Positions 8,051 to 17,233 of a stretch of DNA of 37,175 nt are shown one piece after another. The stretch spans positions 1-37,175 of the forward strand of contig JAJYIS010000007.1 in the NCBI GenBank assembly GCA_021789945.1. Direction: 5' to 3'. Made by a program: the position numbers and the translations under genes. This DNA comes from Thermoplasmata archaeon. GTDB lineage: Archaea > Thermoplasmatota > Thermoplasmata > UBA10834. Below the pieces are notes generated by a model, which was given only the letters and a program-made list of their open reading frames with translations, made no database searches and was not told the origin of the DNA. How positions within the stretch are numbered: the stretch's first letter is position 1; each line of letters starts with the position of its first letter.

Positions 8051-11000
8051 TCCTTCACCTCCTGCTTCGGCTTGTCGCCCTCAAGCGCGGCGTCGATCAT
8101 CGCGTAGATCTGCGTGTCCTTGTAGCCTTTCTGCGTCAGCGCGCCAGCGGGGCACGTGCCCACGCATGCGCCGCAGCCCTTGCACAGGCCGACATTGACC
8201 TCGACGATCTTCTTCTTGGGATCCTTCTTGTCCGCCACGACCTCGAGGGCCTTGTACTCGCAGACCGGGACGCACATCCCGCACCCGTCGCACAGTGTCT
8301 CGTCTATGCTCGCGACGATGCCTTCGGCCTCGAGGGTCTTCTTCGAGAGCACGGTCACCGCCCTCGCCGATGCCGCCAGCGCCTGGGCGATGCTCTCGTC
8401 AAGGAACTTCGGCCCGTGCGCCAGGCCTGCCAGGTAGATGCCTTCGGTCGCGAAGTCCACCGGCCGGAGCTTCATGTGCGCCTCCAGGAAGAACCCTTCC
8501 TTTGTCTGCGGGACCTTGCACATCGGTGCGAGCTTCCCCGCATCCTCCTGGGGCCTCGTGCCCGCCGCGAGGACGAGGTAGTCAGGCTTCATCTCGATGT
8601 TCTTGCCCGTGTCCTCGTCCTTCACCGATACCTCCAGCTTCCCGGCCTTCTCCTCGACCTTCGGCTTCTCCTTGTCCTCGAACCTGACGAACTTTACGCC
8701 CGCCTGGGAGGCTTCCTTGTAGTACTTCTCCCTGAACCCATAGGTCCTGATGTCACGGTAGAGCACCCAGACCTTTGCGTTCGGGTCCTTCTCCTTGATC
8801 TTCTTGGCGGCGCTCATCGTGCCCGTGCAGCACACGCGCGAGCAGTTGGGATGCTTGTCCTCCCTCGAGCCGACACACTGGATGAACACGTACTCGTTGC
8901 CCTTCGCCTCGCCCTTCGAGAGCTTGTCCTTGAACTCGAGCAGGGTCATGACGTTCTTGTTCTTCCCGTACAGGTACTCACCGACCGGCTTGTACTCCTC
9001 GCCCCCGATCGCGAGTATCACGGCGCCGTGCTCCATCTGCTCCCCGCTCTCGAGCGTGGTTTTGAAGTTCCCGACGTAGCCGTCTATGTTCTTGATCTTC
9101 GCGTTCATGTAGACCGTGATGTTCGGGTTGCTCGTGACCTGCTTGTCCAGCTGCTTCACGAACGCCACGGGGTCGTCCCCGGACGGCAGGAAGTGCAGCT
9201 TCAGGGCGTTCCCGCCGAGCTGCTTCTCGCGCTCGACCAGGTGGACCTTGAAGCCCTGCTTCGCGAGCTCGAGCGCCGCGGTCATGCCTGACACCCCGCC
9301 CCCGACCACGAGGGCCGACTGGTTGACGTTCAGCGTGAGGCTCTCGAGCGGCTCCAGGAGCCTGGACTTCGCGACCGCCATCCTGACCAGGTCCTTGGCC
9401 TTCTTGGTCGCGGCCTTCGGCTCGTGCATGTGTATCCAGGAGCACTGGTCCCTGATGTTCGCCATCTCGAACAGGTAGGCGTTCAGGCCGGCTTCCCGGA
9501 TGGTGTTCTGGAAGAGCGGCTCGTGGGTCCTGGGCGTGCAGCTCGCGACGACCACCCTGTTCAGCTTGTGCTCCTTTATCTTCTCCTTGATCTTCTCCTG
9601 GGTATCCTGGGAGCAAGTGTACAGGTTCTGCTCTGAGACGACCACGTTCGGCAGGGACTTGGCGTACTCCATGACCTCGGGGACGTTCACCACTCCGCCG
9701 ATGTTTATGCCGCAATGGCATACGAAGACGCCTATCCTCGGCTCCTGCCCCTCGACGTTCGTCTCCTTCGGGTACTCCTTCTTCGTCACGAGGGTGTTCC
9801 TCGCAGTGGCGACCTCGGTCCCCGCCTTCGCGGCGGCCCCCGACGCCTCGGCGACGGTCATCGGGATGTCCTTGGGCGCGGAGAACGCCCCGCTCACGAA
9901 TACCCCCGGCCGGGAGGTCTCGACGGGCGTGAACACGCCTGTCTGAGCGAACCCGTCCTCGTTCAGCTTGAACTTCATGATCCTGCTCAGGTTCTCGTTG
10001 TCCGCGGGCGGCCTCAGCCCGACCGCGAGCACGACCATGTTGAACTCCTCCTCCTTTGGCTCGCCGTTCTCGACGAACCTGATCTTGAGGTTGTTCGTCC
10101 TCGGGTCCTCGCTCACCGCTGCGACCCTGGACCTCACGTACCTGATGCCGTACTCGTTCTGGGCGCGGTTGTAGTACTCGTCGAACTCCTTGCCGAACGC
10201 GCGCATGTCCATGTAGAATATCGAGGGCTTGATGTTCCCCCCGTGCTCCTTCGCGATGATGGCCTCCTTGGTCGAGTACATGCAGCACACGCTCGAGCAG
10301 TACTCGTTCCCGCAGTGCTCGTCCCTCGAGCCCACGCACTGGATGAACGCGACCTTCTCGGGTATGTCACCATCGGAGGGCCTCAGCACGGTCCCCATGT
10401 ACGGGCCCGTGGCGGACAGTATCCTCTCGAACTCGATGCTCGTGACGACGTTCTTGTAGACGCCGTAGCCGTACTCCGTCTTGAGGCGGGCGTTGAACTC
10501 GTCGAAGCCGGGCGACACTATGATCGACCCGACCTTGATCTCAAGGACCTTCTCCTTCTGGTCGTAGTCCACCGCCTTGGCCTTGCACTCCTCGGAGCAG
10601 ATTCCGCACCCGATGCACCTGTCGGGGTCTATCGAGTACACGAGCGGCACCGCCTGCGGGTAGCGGACGTATATGGCCTTGCGCACCTTCGTGTTCTCGT
10701 CGTACTCGTTCGTGGTCTCGATGGGGCACTTCTGGGCGCAGCTCCCGCAGCCAGTGCACTTCGTCGGGTCCACCCTGAAGGCCTTCTGCTTCACCGTGAC
10801 GCTGAAGTTGCCCGCCTGGCCGTCGACTATCGCGACCTCGGCGTTCGTGATCAGGTCGATGTTGTGATGCCTGCCCGTCGCGACTAGCTTCGGGGCCATT
10901 ATGCACATCGCGCAGTCGTTGGTCGGGAACGTCTTGTCGAGCTGCGCCATCGTCCCGCCGATGCTCGGCTGCTTCTCGACCAGGTATACCTTGTACCCGG

Positions 11001-11085
11001 AGTCGGCCAGGTCTAGCGCGGACTGCATACCCGAGATGCCCCCGCCGACGACCATGACCGCCCCGATCTTGTCAGATGCCATCAC
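8047..11085 (-). CDS. hdrA: HdrA-like flavin/iron-sulfur protein, tandem (double-length) form, copy A1
   Basis: 1012 aa with two FAD/TrxR-like modules ([70 protein letters not shown]), HdrA N-domain motif [14 protein letters not shown], and four ferredoxin-type Cys motifs. Confidence 0.94.
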   Translation of the reverse strand: MMASDKIGAVMVVGGGISGMQSALDLADSGYKVYLVEKQPSIGGTMAQLDKTFPTNDCAMCIMAPKLVATGRHHNIDLITNAEVAIVDGQAGNFSVTVKQKAFRVDPTKCTGCGSCAQKCPIETTNEYDENTKVRKAIYVRYPQAVPLVYSIDPDRCIGCGICSEECKAKAVDYDQKEKVLEIKVGSIIVSPGFDEFNARLKTEYGYGVYKNVVTSIEFERILSATGPYMGTVLRPSDGDIPEKVAFIQCVGSRDEHCGNEYCSSVCCMYSTKEAIIAKEHGGNIKPSIFYMDMRAFGKEFDEYYNRAQNEYGIRYVRSRVAAVSEDPRTNNLKIRFVENGEPKEEEFNMVVLAVGLRPPADNENLSRIMKFKLNEDGFAQTGVFTPVETSRPGVFVSGAFSAPKDIPMTVAEASGAAAKAGTEVATARNTLVTKKEYPKETNVEGQEPRIGVFVCHCGINIGGVVNVPEVMEYAKSLPNVVVSEQNLYTCSQDTQEKIKEKIKEHKLNRVVVASCTPRTHEPLFQNTIREAGLNAYLFEMANIRDQCSWIHMHEPKAATKKAKDLVRMAVAKSRLLEPLESLTLNVNQSALVVGGGVSGMTAALELAKQGFKVHLVEREKQLGGNALKLHFLPSGDDPVAFVKQLDKQVTSNPNITVYMNAKIKNIDGYVGNFKTTLESGEQMEHGAVILAIGGEEYKPVGEYLYGKNKNVMTLLEFKDKLSKGEAKGNEYVFIQCVGSREDKHPNCSRVCCTGTMSAAKKIKEKDPNAKVWVLYRDIRTYGFREKYYKEASQAGVKFVRFEDKEKPKVEEKAGKLEVSVKDEDTGKNIEMKPDYLVLAAGTRPQEDAGKLAPMCKVPQTKEGFFLEAHMKLRPVDFATEGIYLAGLAHGPKFLDESIAQALAASARAVTVLSKKTLEAEGIVASIDETLCDGCGMCVPVCEYKALEVVADKKDPKKKIVEVNVGLCKGCGACVGTCPAGALTQKGYKDTQIYAMIDAALEGDKPKQEVKE

Positions 11086-11906
11086 TGCTCACCTCCGATC
11101 TCGATCGTCCTGTATGTTGGAGTGAACCCCTCCGGATGCTCCATGCTGATCAGGTTCTTCTGCCTCAGCACCACGATGTGCCTGAGGACCTTGTCCGTCG
11201 GGACCTCCATGATGCTCCCGAGCTCCTTGACCGACCTGGACTTCCCCTTCGCGAGCACGAGTATCAGGCTCCTCTCGAACTCGTCCATCGTAGCTACGTC
11301 GATCAGCTTCTCGAGCTCGGCCTTGTCCAGAGTATTCTTGTACACGTTGCCCTTCGTCTCGAGGTTGTACTCCTTGCCGACGAGCGCCCTGAGCCTGAAT
11401 GTCACCGACGCATCGTCGGCGGCCATGACCTTCGCCTTCGCCGCCTCCTGCTTCTTGACCGCGCTCGGCCCGAGCTTCCTGACATGGTCCGTGAACTCGG
11501 TGACGACCTTGCTGAACTTCTCTCCCTCGGACGCCGAGACCCACTCGAGCCTAAGCCTGCTCGGGTCCACGCCCGCGTCCTCGAGCAGCTTCTTCATCAG
11601 TCGCACGCGCTTCTCCGTGTAGAAGTTGCCGGATATGTAGTGGCAGTCGCCTATGTGGCACCCGCCCAGCAGTATGCCGTCCGCGCCCGCCTTGAACAGG
11701 TCGAGCACGATGTGCGGGCTGATCCTGGTCGAGCACATCACCCTCACGGTGCGTATGTTGGTCGGGTACTGGTACCTGCTCACGCCGCACAGGTCAGCGC
11801 CGGCGTACGAGCACCAGTTGCACAGGAACCCGACGATCTTCGGCTCCCATGACCCGGCCTTCTCGTCATGCTTCGCCTCGGATATCGCGTGCTGCGCTTC
11901 AGCCAT
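11082..11906 (-). CDS. MvhD-type iron-sulfur subunit with a C-terminal winged-helix-like domain (copy D2)
   Basis: N-terminal half aligns by eye with D1 ([20 protein letters not shown]...[21 protein letters not shown]...RLEWVSASEGEKF). About 110 extra C-terminal residues include SVKELGSIMEVPTDKVLRHIVVLRQKNLISMEHPEGFTPTYRTIEI, which resembles helix-turn-helix plus wing. Confidence 0.88.
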   Translation of the reverse strand: MAEAQHAISEAKHDEKAGSWEPKIVGFLCNWCSYAGADLCGVSRYQYPTNIRTVRVMCSTRISPHIVLDLFKAGADGILLGGCHIGDCHYISGNFYTEKRVRLMKKLLEDAGVDPSRLRLEWVSASEGEKFSKVVTEFTDHVRKLGPSAVKKQEAAKAKVMAADDASVTFRLRALVGKEYNLETKGNVYKNTLDKAELEKLIDVATMDEFERSLILVLAKGKSRSVKELGSIMEVPTDKVLRHIVVLRQKNLISMEHPEGFTPTYRTIEIGGEQ

Positions 11907-11909
11907 CTC

Positions 11910-13775
11910 TCACACCTCCTCGAGTGCCGCCCTGGACTCTGCCAGGAGCTGGGCGTCCGTGTAGTTGGTCATCGTGATCGCTCCCTCGGGGCAGGTCGCG
12001 CCGCAGCAGCCGCAGCCCTTGCACGCCGCGACTATCACCTCGGCGTAGCCCTTTTCGTTCTTCCTGAGCGCGCCGTACGGGCACACCTGTATGCAGGTCC
12101 CGCAGCCGGAGCACTTGGTCTCGTCCACGACCGAGGTGAGCGCCTCAGCCTGGACGTACCCCTTGGCCATCGGTATCGCGGCCCTCGAGGCTGCCGCCGA
12201 TGCCTGCGTGGCGCATTCCGTGATGTCCGCCGGACCCCTGCAGGTGCCGCAGACATAGATGCCGTCGGTCGCGAAATCGACCGGCCTGAGCTTGACGTGC
12301 GCCTCGAGGAAGAACCCTTCCTGGCCGAGCGGCACCTTTAGCATCTGCGAGAGCTCGCCCGCATCCGGCTGGCCGACGAGCGGCGTCGACAGCACGACCA
12401 TGTCCACCGGCATGGTCCTCTCGAGCTTCAGGGTCTCGTGGAAGTACGCGATCATCAGCTGGTTGCCTTCCATGTAGACCTTCGGCAGGTGGTCGGTCGT
12501 GTATCTCACGAACTTCACGCGCTTCTCCCTGGCCTTGTTGTAGGTGAGTTCGTGTTCGACGCCGTACGCCATGACGTCTCTGTTGAACACGGTGACCTCG
12601 ATCTTCTCAGAGGGCCCGAGCTTGACCTCCTCGGCCTCGCCCTCCTCACCCCTCTCCCTGCCGCGCCTCCTGCGCCTGCGCTCCATGATCTCGTCGGTCG
12701 CCTTCGTCTCGACGGGTATCTTCTCGACGACCGTGCCCGACTTCTCCATCAGGCCGAGCATGTTCTCGTAGTTGTCCACGATGTTGATGGCGTTCTTGAT
12801 CGCCACGTTGCAGCATATGCGCGAGCAGTAGGACTTGACCTGGCCCCTCGACCCGACGCACTGTATGAAAGCGACGTTCTTGAGCTTCGGGAGGGTCTTC
12901 TTCTTGCAGAGTATCTCGAACTCGGTCAGCGTCACGACGTTCGGGTACTGGTTGTAGCCGTACAGCCCCTCGGGGACGAACTCGAGCGCGCCCGTGGCTA
13001 TGACTATGGTGCCGACCTTGGCCTTCAGGTCCTCGGCGCCCTTCGTGCCGATGACGACCTCGTAGTTCCCGATGAACCCCTCGACGCCCTTGAGCTGCGA
13101 GTTCAGGTGCAGATGGATGTTCTTGTGCGCCTTGACCTTCTCGATCAGGGGCTTGATGGTCTCACTCGCGCTCTTCTCAGTGACATAGAGGTTGTTGAGG
13201 TTCCTGATGAACCCGCCCAGCTCTCCGTCCCTCTCCACAAGGTGTACGGGGAAGCCCATGTCGGCCATCGAGAGTGCGGCGGTCATTCCCGACACCCCGC
13301 CTCCGACCACTACGCTGGCCGGGGTGACCTCGACCTTCGCTTCCTCCTGCGGCTCGAGCAGGCGCGCCCTCGCGACCCCCATCCTGATGAGGTCCTTGGC
13401 CTTCTTCGACGCCTTGTCCTTCTCCTTCATGTGCACCCAGGAGCAGTGCTCCCGGATGTTGACGAATGTGAACATGTACTTGTTCAGGCCGGCGGACTCG
13501 CAGGTCGCCTGGAAGAGCGGCGCGTGCGTCCTCGGGGTGCAGCTGGCGACTATGACCCTGTTCAGGTCGTGCTTCCTTATGCCCTCCCTGATGCTCGCGA
13601 GGCCGTCCTCGGCGCATGTGTACAGGTTGTCGGTCGAGTAGACCACGTCCGGGAGCGTCTTCGCGTACTCCGCGACGCTCGGGACGTCCACGAACCCGCC
13701 TATGTTCGACCCGCAGTGGCACACGAACACCCCGATCCTGGGCTTCTCGTTCGCCGCAGCCTTCTTCTCGGCCAT
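11910..13775 (-). CDS. hdrA: HdrA C-terminal-half protein (copy A2C), gene split relative to A1/A3
   Basis: Starts [37 protein letters not shown] module SVVVGGGVSGMTAALSMADMGFPVHLVERDGELGG; C-terminal ferredoxin CSGCGTCIQVCPYGAL...CKGCGCCGATCPEGAI. The track's 759 aa version extends upstream into A2N. Confidence 0.92.
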   Translation of the reverse strand: MAEKKAAANEKPRIGVFVCHCGSNIGGFVDVPSVAEYAKTLPDVVYSTDNLYTCAEDGLASIREGIRKHDLNRVIVASCTPRTHAPLFQATCESAGLNKYMFTFVNIREHCSWVHMKEKDKASKKAKDLIRMGVARARLLEPQEEAKVEVTPASVVVGGGVSGMTAALSMADMGFPVHLVERDGELGGFIRNLNNLYVTEKSASETIKPLIEKVKAHKNIHLHLNSQLKGVEGFIGNYEVVIGTKGAEDLKAKVGTIVIATGALEFVPEGLYGYNQYPNVVTLTEFEILCKKKTLPKLKNVAFIQCVGSRGQVKSYCSRICCNVAIKNAINIVDNYENMLGLMEKSGTVVEKIPVETKATDEIMERRRRRRGRERGEEGEAEEVKLGPSEKIEVTVFNRDVMAYGVEHELTYNKAREKRVKFVRYTTDHLPKVYMEGNQLMIAYFHETLKLERTMPVDMVVLSTPLVGQPDAGELSQMLKVPLGQEGFFLEAHVKLRPVDFATDGIYVCGTCRGPADITECATQASAAASRAAIPMAKGYVQAEALTSVVDETKCSGCGTCIQVCPYGALRKNEKGYAEVIVAACKGCGCCGATCPEGAITMTNYTDAQLLAESRAALEEV

Positions 13776-13780
13776 GTCGA

Positions 13781-15076
13781 TCACACCCCCGCCTGGACGA
13801 GCGTCTCGACGGCCTTCGCCGCCGCGCTCGAACCCTGGGCGACCGACTCCGGTATGTCCGCCGGACCGCCACAATATCCTGCCAGGTACACTCCCGGGAC
13901 GACGGTCCTTCCGTTCTCGAGTATCCTGTCCGTGGATTCGAGGAAGCCGAACTGGTCGAGCTTCAGGCCGAGTATCTTCGCGAGCTCGATCGTGTCCTTC
14001 CTCGGGATCAGAGTCGACGCGAGCACGACCATGTCGAACTCCTCTGACTGCTGCCTCCCGCCGACATCGTAGACGACTATCGGGTTGTGGTTCTCCGGGT
14101 TCTCTTGGACGGTCGCATCTGAGTTGACGTATCTGACGGCGTAGTCGCGCTTCGCGCGCTCGACGTACTCCCAAAAGCCCTTCGCGCACGCGCGCATGTC
14201 CTTGTAGAACACCGAGGACTCCATGTCGTCATGGTGCTCCCGGGCGAGCATCGCCTCCTTGGTCGAGTGCATGCAGCAGACAGCGCAGCAGTAAGGGTGC
14301 CCCACCTGAGGGTTCCTCGAGCCCACGCACTGTATGAAGGCCATCTTCTGGGGCCGCTTCTTGTCCGACCTGCGCTCGATGTGCCCGTGGGTCGGGCCAG
14401 CGGCGTTGATCATCCTCTCGTACTCCATCGCCGTGAAGACGTTCGGGTATCTCCCGTAGCCATACTCCGTGGACGTCGTCGGGTCCCAGACGTCGTAGCC
14501 CGTAGCGACGATGATCGCCCCGACCTCGACCTCCAGGACCTGGTCCTTCATCTCGTAGTCGATGGCCTCCCTCTTGCAGGCCTTCTTGCAGTTGCCGCAC
14601 TTGCCCTTGAGCGTCATGAGGCAGTGCTCCTTGTCGATCGTCATGACCCTCGGGACGGACTGCATCATCGGCATGTAGATGGCCTTCCTGACGCCCAGGC
14701 CCATCTCGAACTCGCTCGGCACCTTGACCGGACACTTCTCGAGGCACTCGCCGCAGCCTGTGCACTTCGACTCGTCCACATACCGGCTCTTCTTCAGCAC
14801 CTTGACCTTGAACGCCCCGGCCTTCCCCTCGACGCCCACGACCTCAGCGTACGTGATGACGTTCGTGTTGGGGTGGCTGAAGCAGTCGGCCATCTTCGGC
14901 GCCAGTATGCATATGGAACAGTCGTTCGTCGGGAACGTCTTGTCAAGCTGCGCCATCCTCCCGCCTATGCTGGGAGTCTTCTCGACCACGTGCACTATGA
15001 TCCCCTTGTCGGCCAGGTCGAGCGCCGCCTGTATCCCCGCGATCCCTCCACCAATAACCATCACAGACTTCTCCAT
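13781..15076 (-). CDS. hdrA: HdrA N-terminal-half protein (copy A2N)
   Basis: [58 protein letters not shown], ferredoxin CTGCGECLEKCPVK; ends where the CHCG domain would begin in A1/A3. Confidence 0.92.
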   Translation of the reverse strand: MEKSVMVIGGGIAGIQAALDLADKGIIVHVVEKTPSIGGRMAQLDKTFPTNDCSICILAPKMADCFSHPNTNVITYAEVVGVEGKAGAFKVKVLKKSRYVDESKCTGCGECLEKCPVKVPSEFEMGLGVRKAIYMPMMQSVPRVMTIDKEHCLMTLKGKCGNCKKACKREAIDYEMKDQVLEVEVGAIIVATGYDVWDPTTSTEYGYGRYPNVFTAMEYERMINAAGPTHGHIERRSDKKRPQKMAFIQCVGSRNPQVGHPYCCAVCCMHSTKEAMLAREHHDDMESSVFYKDMRACAKGFWEYVERAKRDYAVRYVNSDATVQENPENHNPIVVYDVGGRQQSEEFDMVVLASTLIPRKDTIELAKILGLKLDQFGFLESTDRILENGRTVVPGVYLAGYCGGPADIPESVAQGSSAAAKAVETLVQAGV

Positions 15077-15230
15077 TCAAACACCTTCCTGAAATTCGTC
15101 CCCTGTGTATCGTTCACTCTGATTCGATAAACCTGGCTAGCGGTTTCCGTAAGCAATTCTTGGTTTTATGGGTTTCGTTTGGTCCCCGCCGAATATCCAT
15201 CATATTTCTCACCCTTATGTCCAATATCGT

Positions 15231-15635
15231 TCACCTCGATAGCAGACTTCGAACATCCCTGTCAGCTTTGACCTCTGTGACCTTCACGTTGAAAGGCTTC
15301 TTCTTCGCGTCCGTGGCGCCCCTCGCGAACCTCTGGCAGTTCGGGTATGTGCACGGGGAGCACTTCACGTCCTTGCACGACAGTTCGACCAGGAGTATCC
15401 TGTCCCTGGTGTCCTTCGGGGTCGTGATTGGCTTCTTGACCTCGAAAGTCTTTGTCATCCTGGTCTCAAAGGGTACCTTCTTGGGCGCTGTCCTCGCGAA
15501 CCTCTGGCAGTTCGGGTAAGTGCACGGGGAGCACTTCACGTCCTTGCACGACAGCTCCACCAGCAGGTATCTCTCCTCTCCCTTCGGCGTCTTCTCTTCC
15601 TGTGCTGTCATTCTATCTTTCTCTCCGGGGTTCAT
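15231..15635 (-). CDS. Small protein with two near-identical Cys motifs, putative metal or Fe-S binding
   Basis: 134 aa; [25 protein letters not shown] occurs twice, as C-X4-C-X2-C-X4-C. Start overlaps the stop of the upstream MvhD-Hdr fusion (ATGA), indicating co-translation. Confidence 0.8.
   Translation of the reverse strand: MNPGEKDRMTAQEEKTPKGEERYLLVELSCKDVKCSPCTYPNCQRFARTAPKKVPFETRMTKTFEVKKPITTPKDTRDRILLVELSCKDVKCSPCTYPNCQRFARGATDAKKKPFNVKVTEVKADRDVRSLLSR
15322..15400 (-). repeat. Repeat unit 1 (C-terminal copy) of in-frame internal duplication
   Basis: ctcgcgaacctctggcagttcgggta[t]gtgcacggggagcacttcacgtccttgcacgacag... nearly identical to 15493..15571; 171 bp (57 codon) offset. Confidence 0.85.
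15493..15571 (-). repeat. Repeat unit 2 (N-terminal copy) of in-frame internal duplication
   Basis: See unit 1; nearly identical over the Cys-motif core at DNA level. Confidence 0.85.
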
Positions 15636-17233
15636 TCGAGAGCGTCTGCGATGACGACGCTCAGGTCCTTGATCGGTATCTCAATCTGCTCCTTGGGCAC
15701 CTGCGTCTTGTTCTCGAGGGCGCAGCTGAGATGTATGAGGCACTTGTAGCAGCCCGTGACCAGGCATTCCGCGCCGGTCTTCTTCGCCTCGGTGAGCCTC
15801 TGCACCTGCATCTTGCGCGATATCTCGTCACAGGTCGCCCACGCGCTCACGCCGCAGCATAGCGCCTTGTCCTTCGTGTTCTCCATCTCCAGTACCTGGG
15901 TTCCCTCGATGGCGGCCAGGGCGCTCCTCGGTGGGTCGTAGATCCCCAAGTGCCTCCCGAGCCTGCACGAGTCCTGGAACGTGACCTTCTTCCCGCCCTT
16001 CTTGAACCTCAGCTTCCCGTCCTTGATGAGGTCGTCGATCAGCTCCGAGATGTGCACCATCTCGAAGTCGAAGTCCCCCATCAGGTCCTGGTAGTCGAGG
16101 TTGAAGGTCCTCAGGCACTCGGGGCAGGAGAACACGACCTTCTTCGCCCCAGAGGCCTTGATCAGCTCGACGTTCTTCTTCATCAGCTTCCTGAGGCTGA
16201 CATCGTCCCCCGTCCAGTTGAGGTCGTGCCCGCAGCACACCTCGTCGTTGCTGACGACCGGCACGATGCCTCCCCTGTTCATGATCTTCACCGCCGCCTG
16301 CGGTATGCTGGAGAGCCCGAGGACCTGCCTCTCCTTGAACACCGAGTCATAATATGTGATGCAGCCAGTGAAGTAGAACACGTCCCCCTTGTCAGCGACC
16401 TTCAGCTCTGGCTTGAGCCAGGTCAGCCTATCCTGCTTCAGGCTGCTGTTGGCCTGGATCCTCATGACTGACTGAAGGAGCCCGCCTTGGGAACACGCAG
16501 GGACATTCCCGAAGGTTATCGCCTCGTTCCTCATGTCCCTGATGAACCCGGAGTAGTCAACCTTGTACGGGCACATGGAGTTGCACTGCTCGCATGTGGT
16601 GCATGTCCAGATGTCCCTGTTGCTCGCGACGTTCTCTACGATGCCCTCGGAGGCCTTGAGCACGACGGTCCTCGGGGCGAAGTTCGGGTTGTACTTCGCC
16701 ACAGGGCACACTGTGGTGCACTTGCCGCACTCCACGCAGTCGAACGCTCCCGTGTCCTCTATGATCTGGTTCATGCGCTCCTTGATCTTCGAGGGATCGC
16801 CCTTCTTGGTCGGGTTCAGCTTCTGGAGCGGGTTCGGCCCGAGGACCCTTATCTGCTCCGTGAAGTCCTTCATCGTGGTCGCGAACTTCTGCCCCTCAGA
16901 CGCGGAGATCCACTCCAGGCGCATCCTCTTCCGGCCGAGGCCGAGCTTGTCGAGGACCTCCATGGTCATGTTCATCCGCTTCTCGGCCTCCTCGTTCCCA
17001 GAGATGTAGTGGCAGTCGCCTATGTGGCAGCCAGCGACGAGCACGCCGTCCGCGCCGAGCTCGAGCGCCCTGAGGACGAAGTACGGCTCGACCCTTCCAG
17101 AGCACATTACCCTGATTATCCTCGCGTTTGGAGGATACTGGAACCTCGAGACCCCTGCGAGGTCTGCCCCCGCGTACGAGCACCAGTTGCAGCAGAACGC
17201 GACGATGCTCGGCTCGAACCTCTGGTCGGTCAT
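15632..17233 (-). CDS. MvhD-HdrC-HdrB/HdrD (CCG domain) fusion protein (copy D3)
   Basis: N-terminal MvhD ([19 protein letters not shown]...[14 protein letters not shown]), then HdrC-like two-ferredoxin region ([24 protein letters not shown]), then two CCG-type motifs (GC-X41-CC-X35-CPEC and SC-X35-CC-X34-CYKC by manual count). Start MTDQRFEPS at 17233 rather than 17608. Confidence 0.9.
   Translation of the reverse strand: MTDQRFEPSIVAFCCNWCSYAGADLAGVSRFQYPPNARIIRVMCSGRVEPYFVLRALELGADGVLVAGCHIGDCHYISGNEEAEKRMNMTMEVLDKLGLGRKRMRLEWISASEGQKFATTMKDFTEQIRVLGPNPLQKLNPTKKGDPSKIKERMNQIIEDTGAFDCVECGKCTTVCPVAKYNPNFAPRTVVLKASEGIVENVASNRDIWTCTTCEQCNSMCPYKVDYSGFIRDMRNEAITFGNVPACSQGGLLQSVMRIQANSSLKQDRLTWLKPELKVADKGDVFYFTGCITYYDSVFKERQVLGLSSIPQAAVKIMNRGGIVPVVSNDEVCCGHDLNWTGDDVSLRKLMKKNVELIKASGAKKVVFSCPECLRTFNLDYQDLMGDFDFEMVHISELIDDLIKDGKLRFKKGGKKVTFQDSCRLGRHLGIYDPPRSALAAIEGTQVLEMENTKDKALCCGVSAWATCDEISRKMQVQRLTEAKKTGAECLVTGCYKCLIHLSCALENKTQVPKEQIEIPIKDLSVVIADALE

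Noticed and set aside
8020-9291. 423 aa plus-strand ORF antisense to HdrA1
   Set aside because: Shadow ORF, low-complexity composition.
8978-10339. 453 aa minus-strand out-of-frame ORF inside HdrA1
   Set aside because: Alternative frame of hdrA1, R/G/E-rich, no motifs.
12438-14072. 544 aa plus-strand ORF antisense to HdrA2C/A2N
   Set aside because: Shadow ORF spanning two genuine genes.
13776-14189. N-terminal extension of the 759 aa ORF (11910..14189)
   Set aside because: Out-of-frame read through the end of A2N; the real start is [22 protein letters not shown] at 13775.
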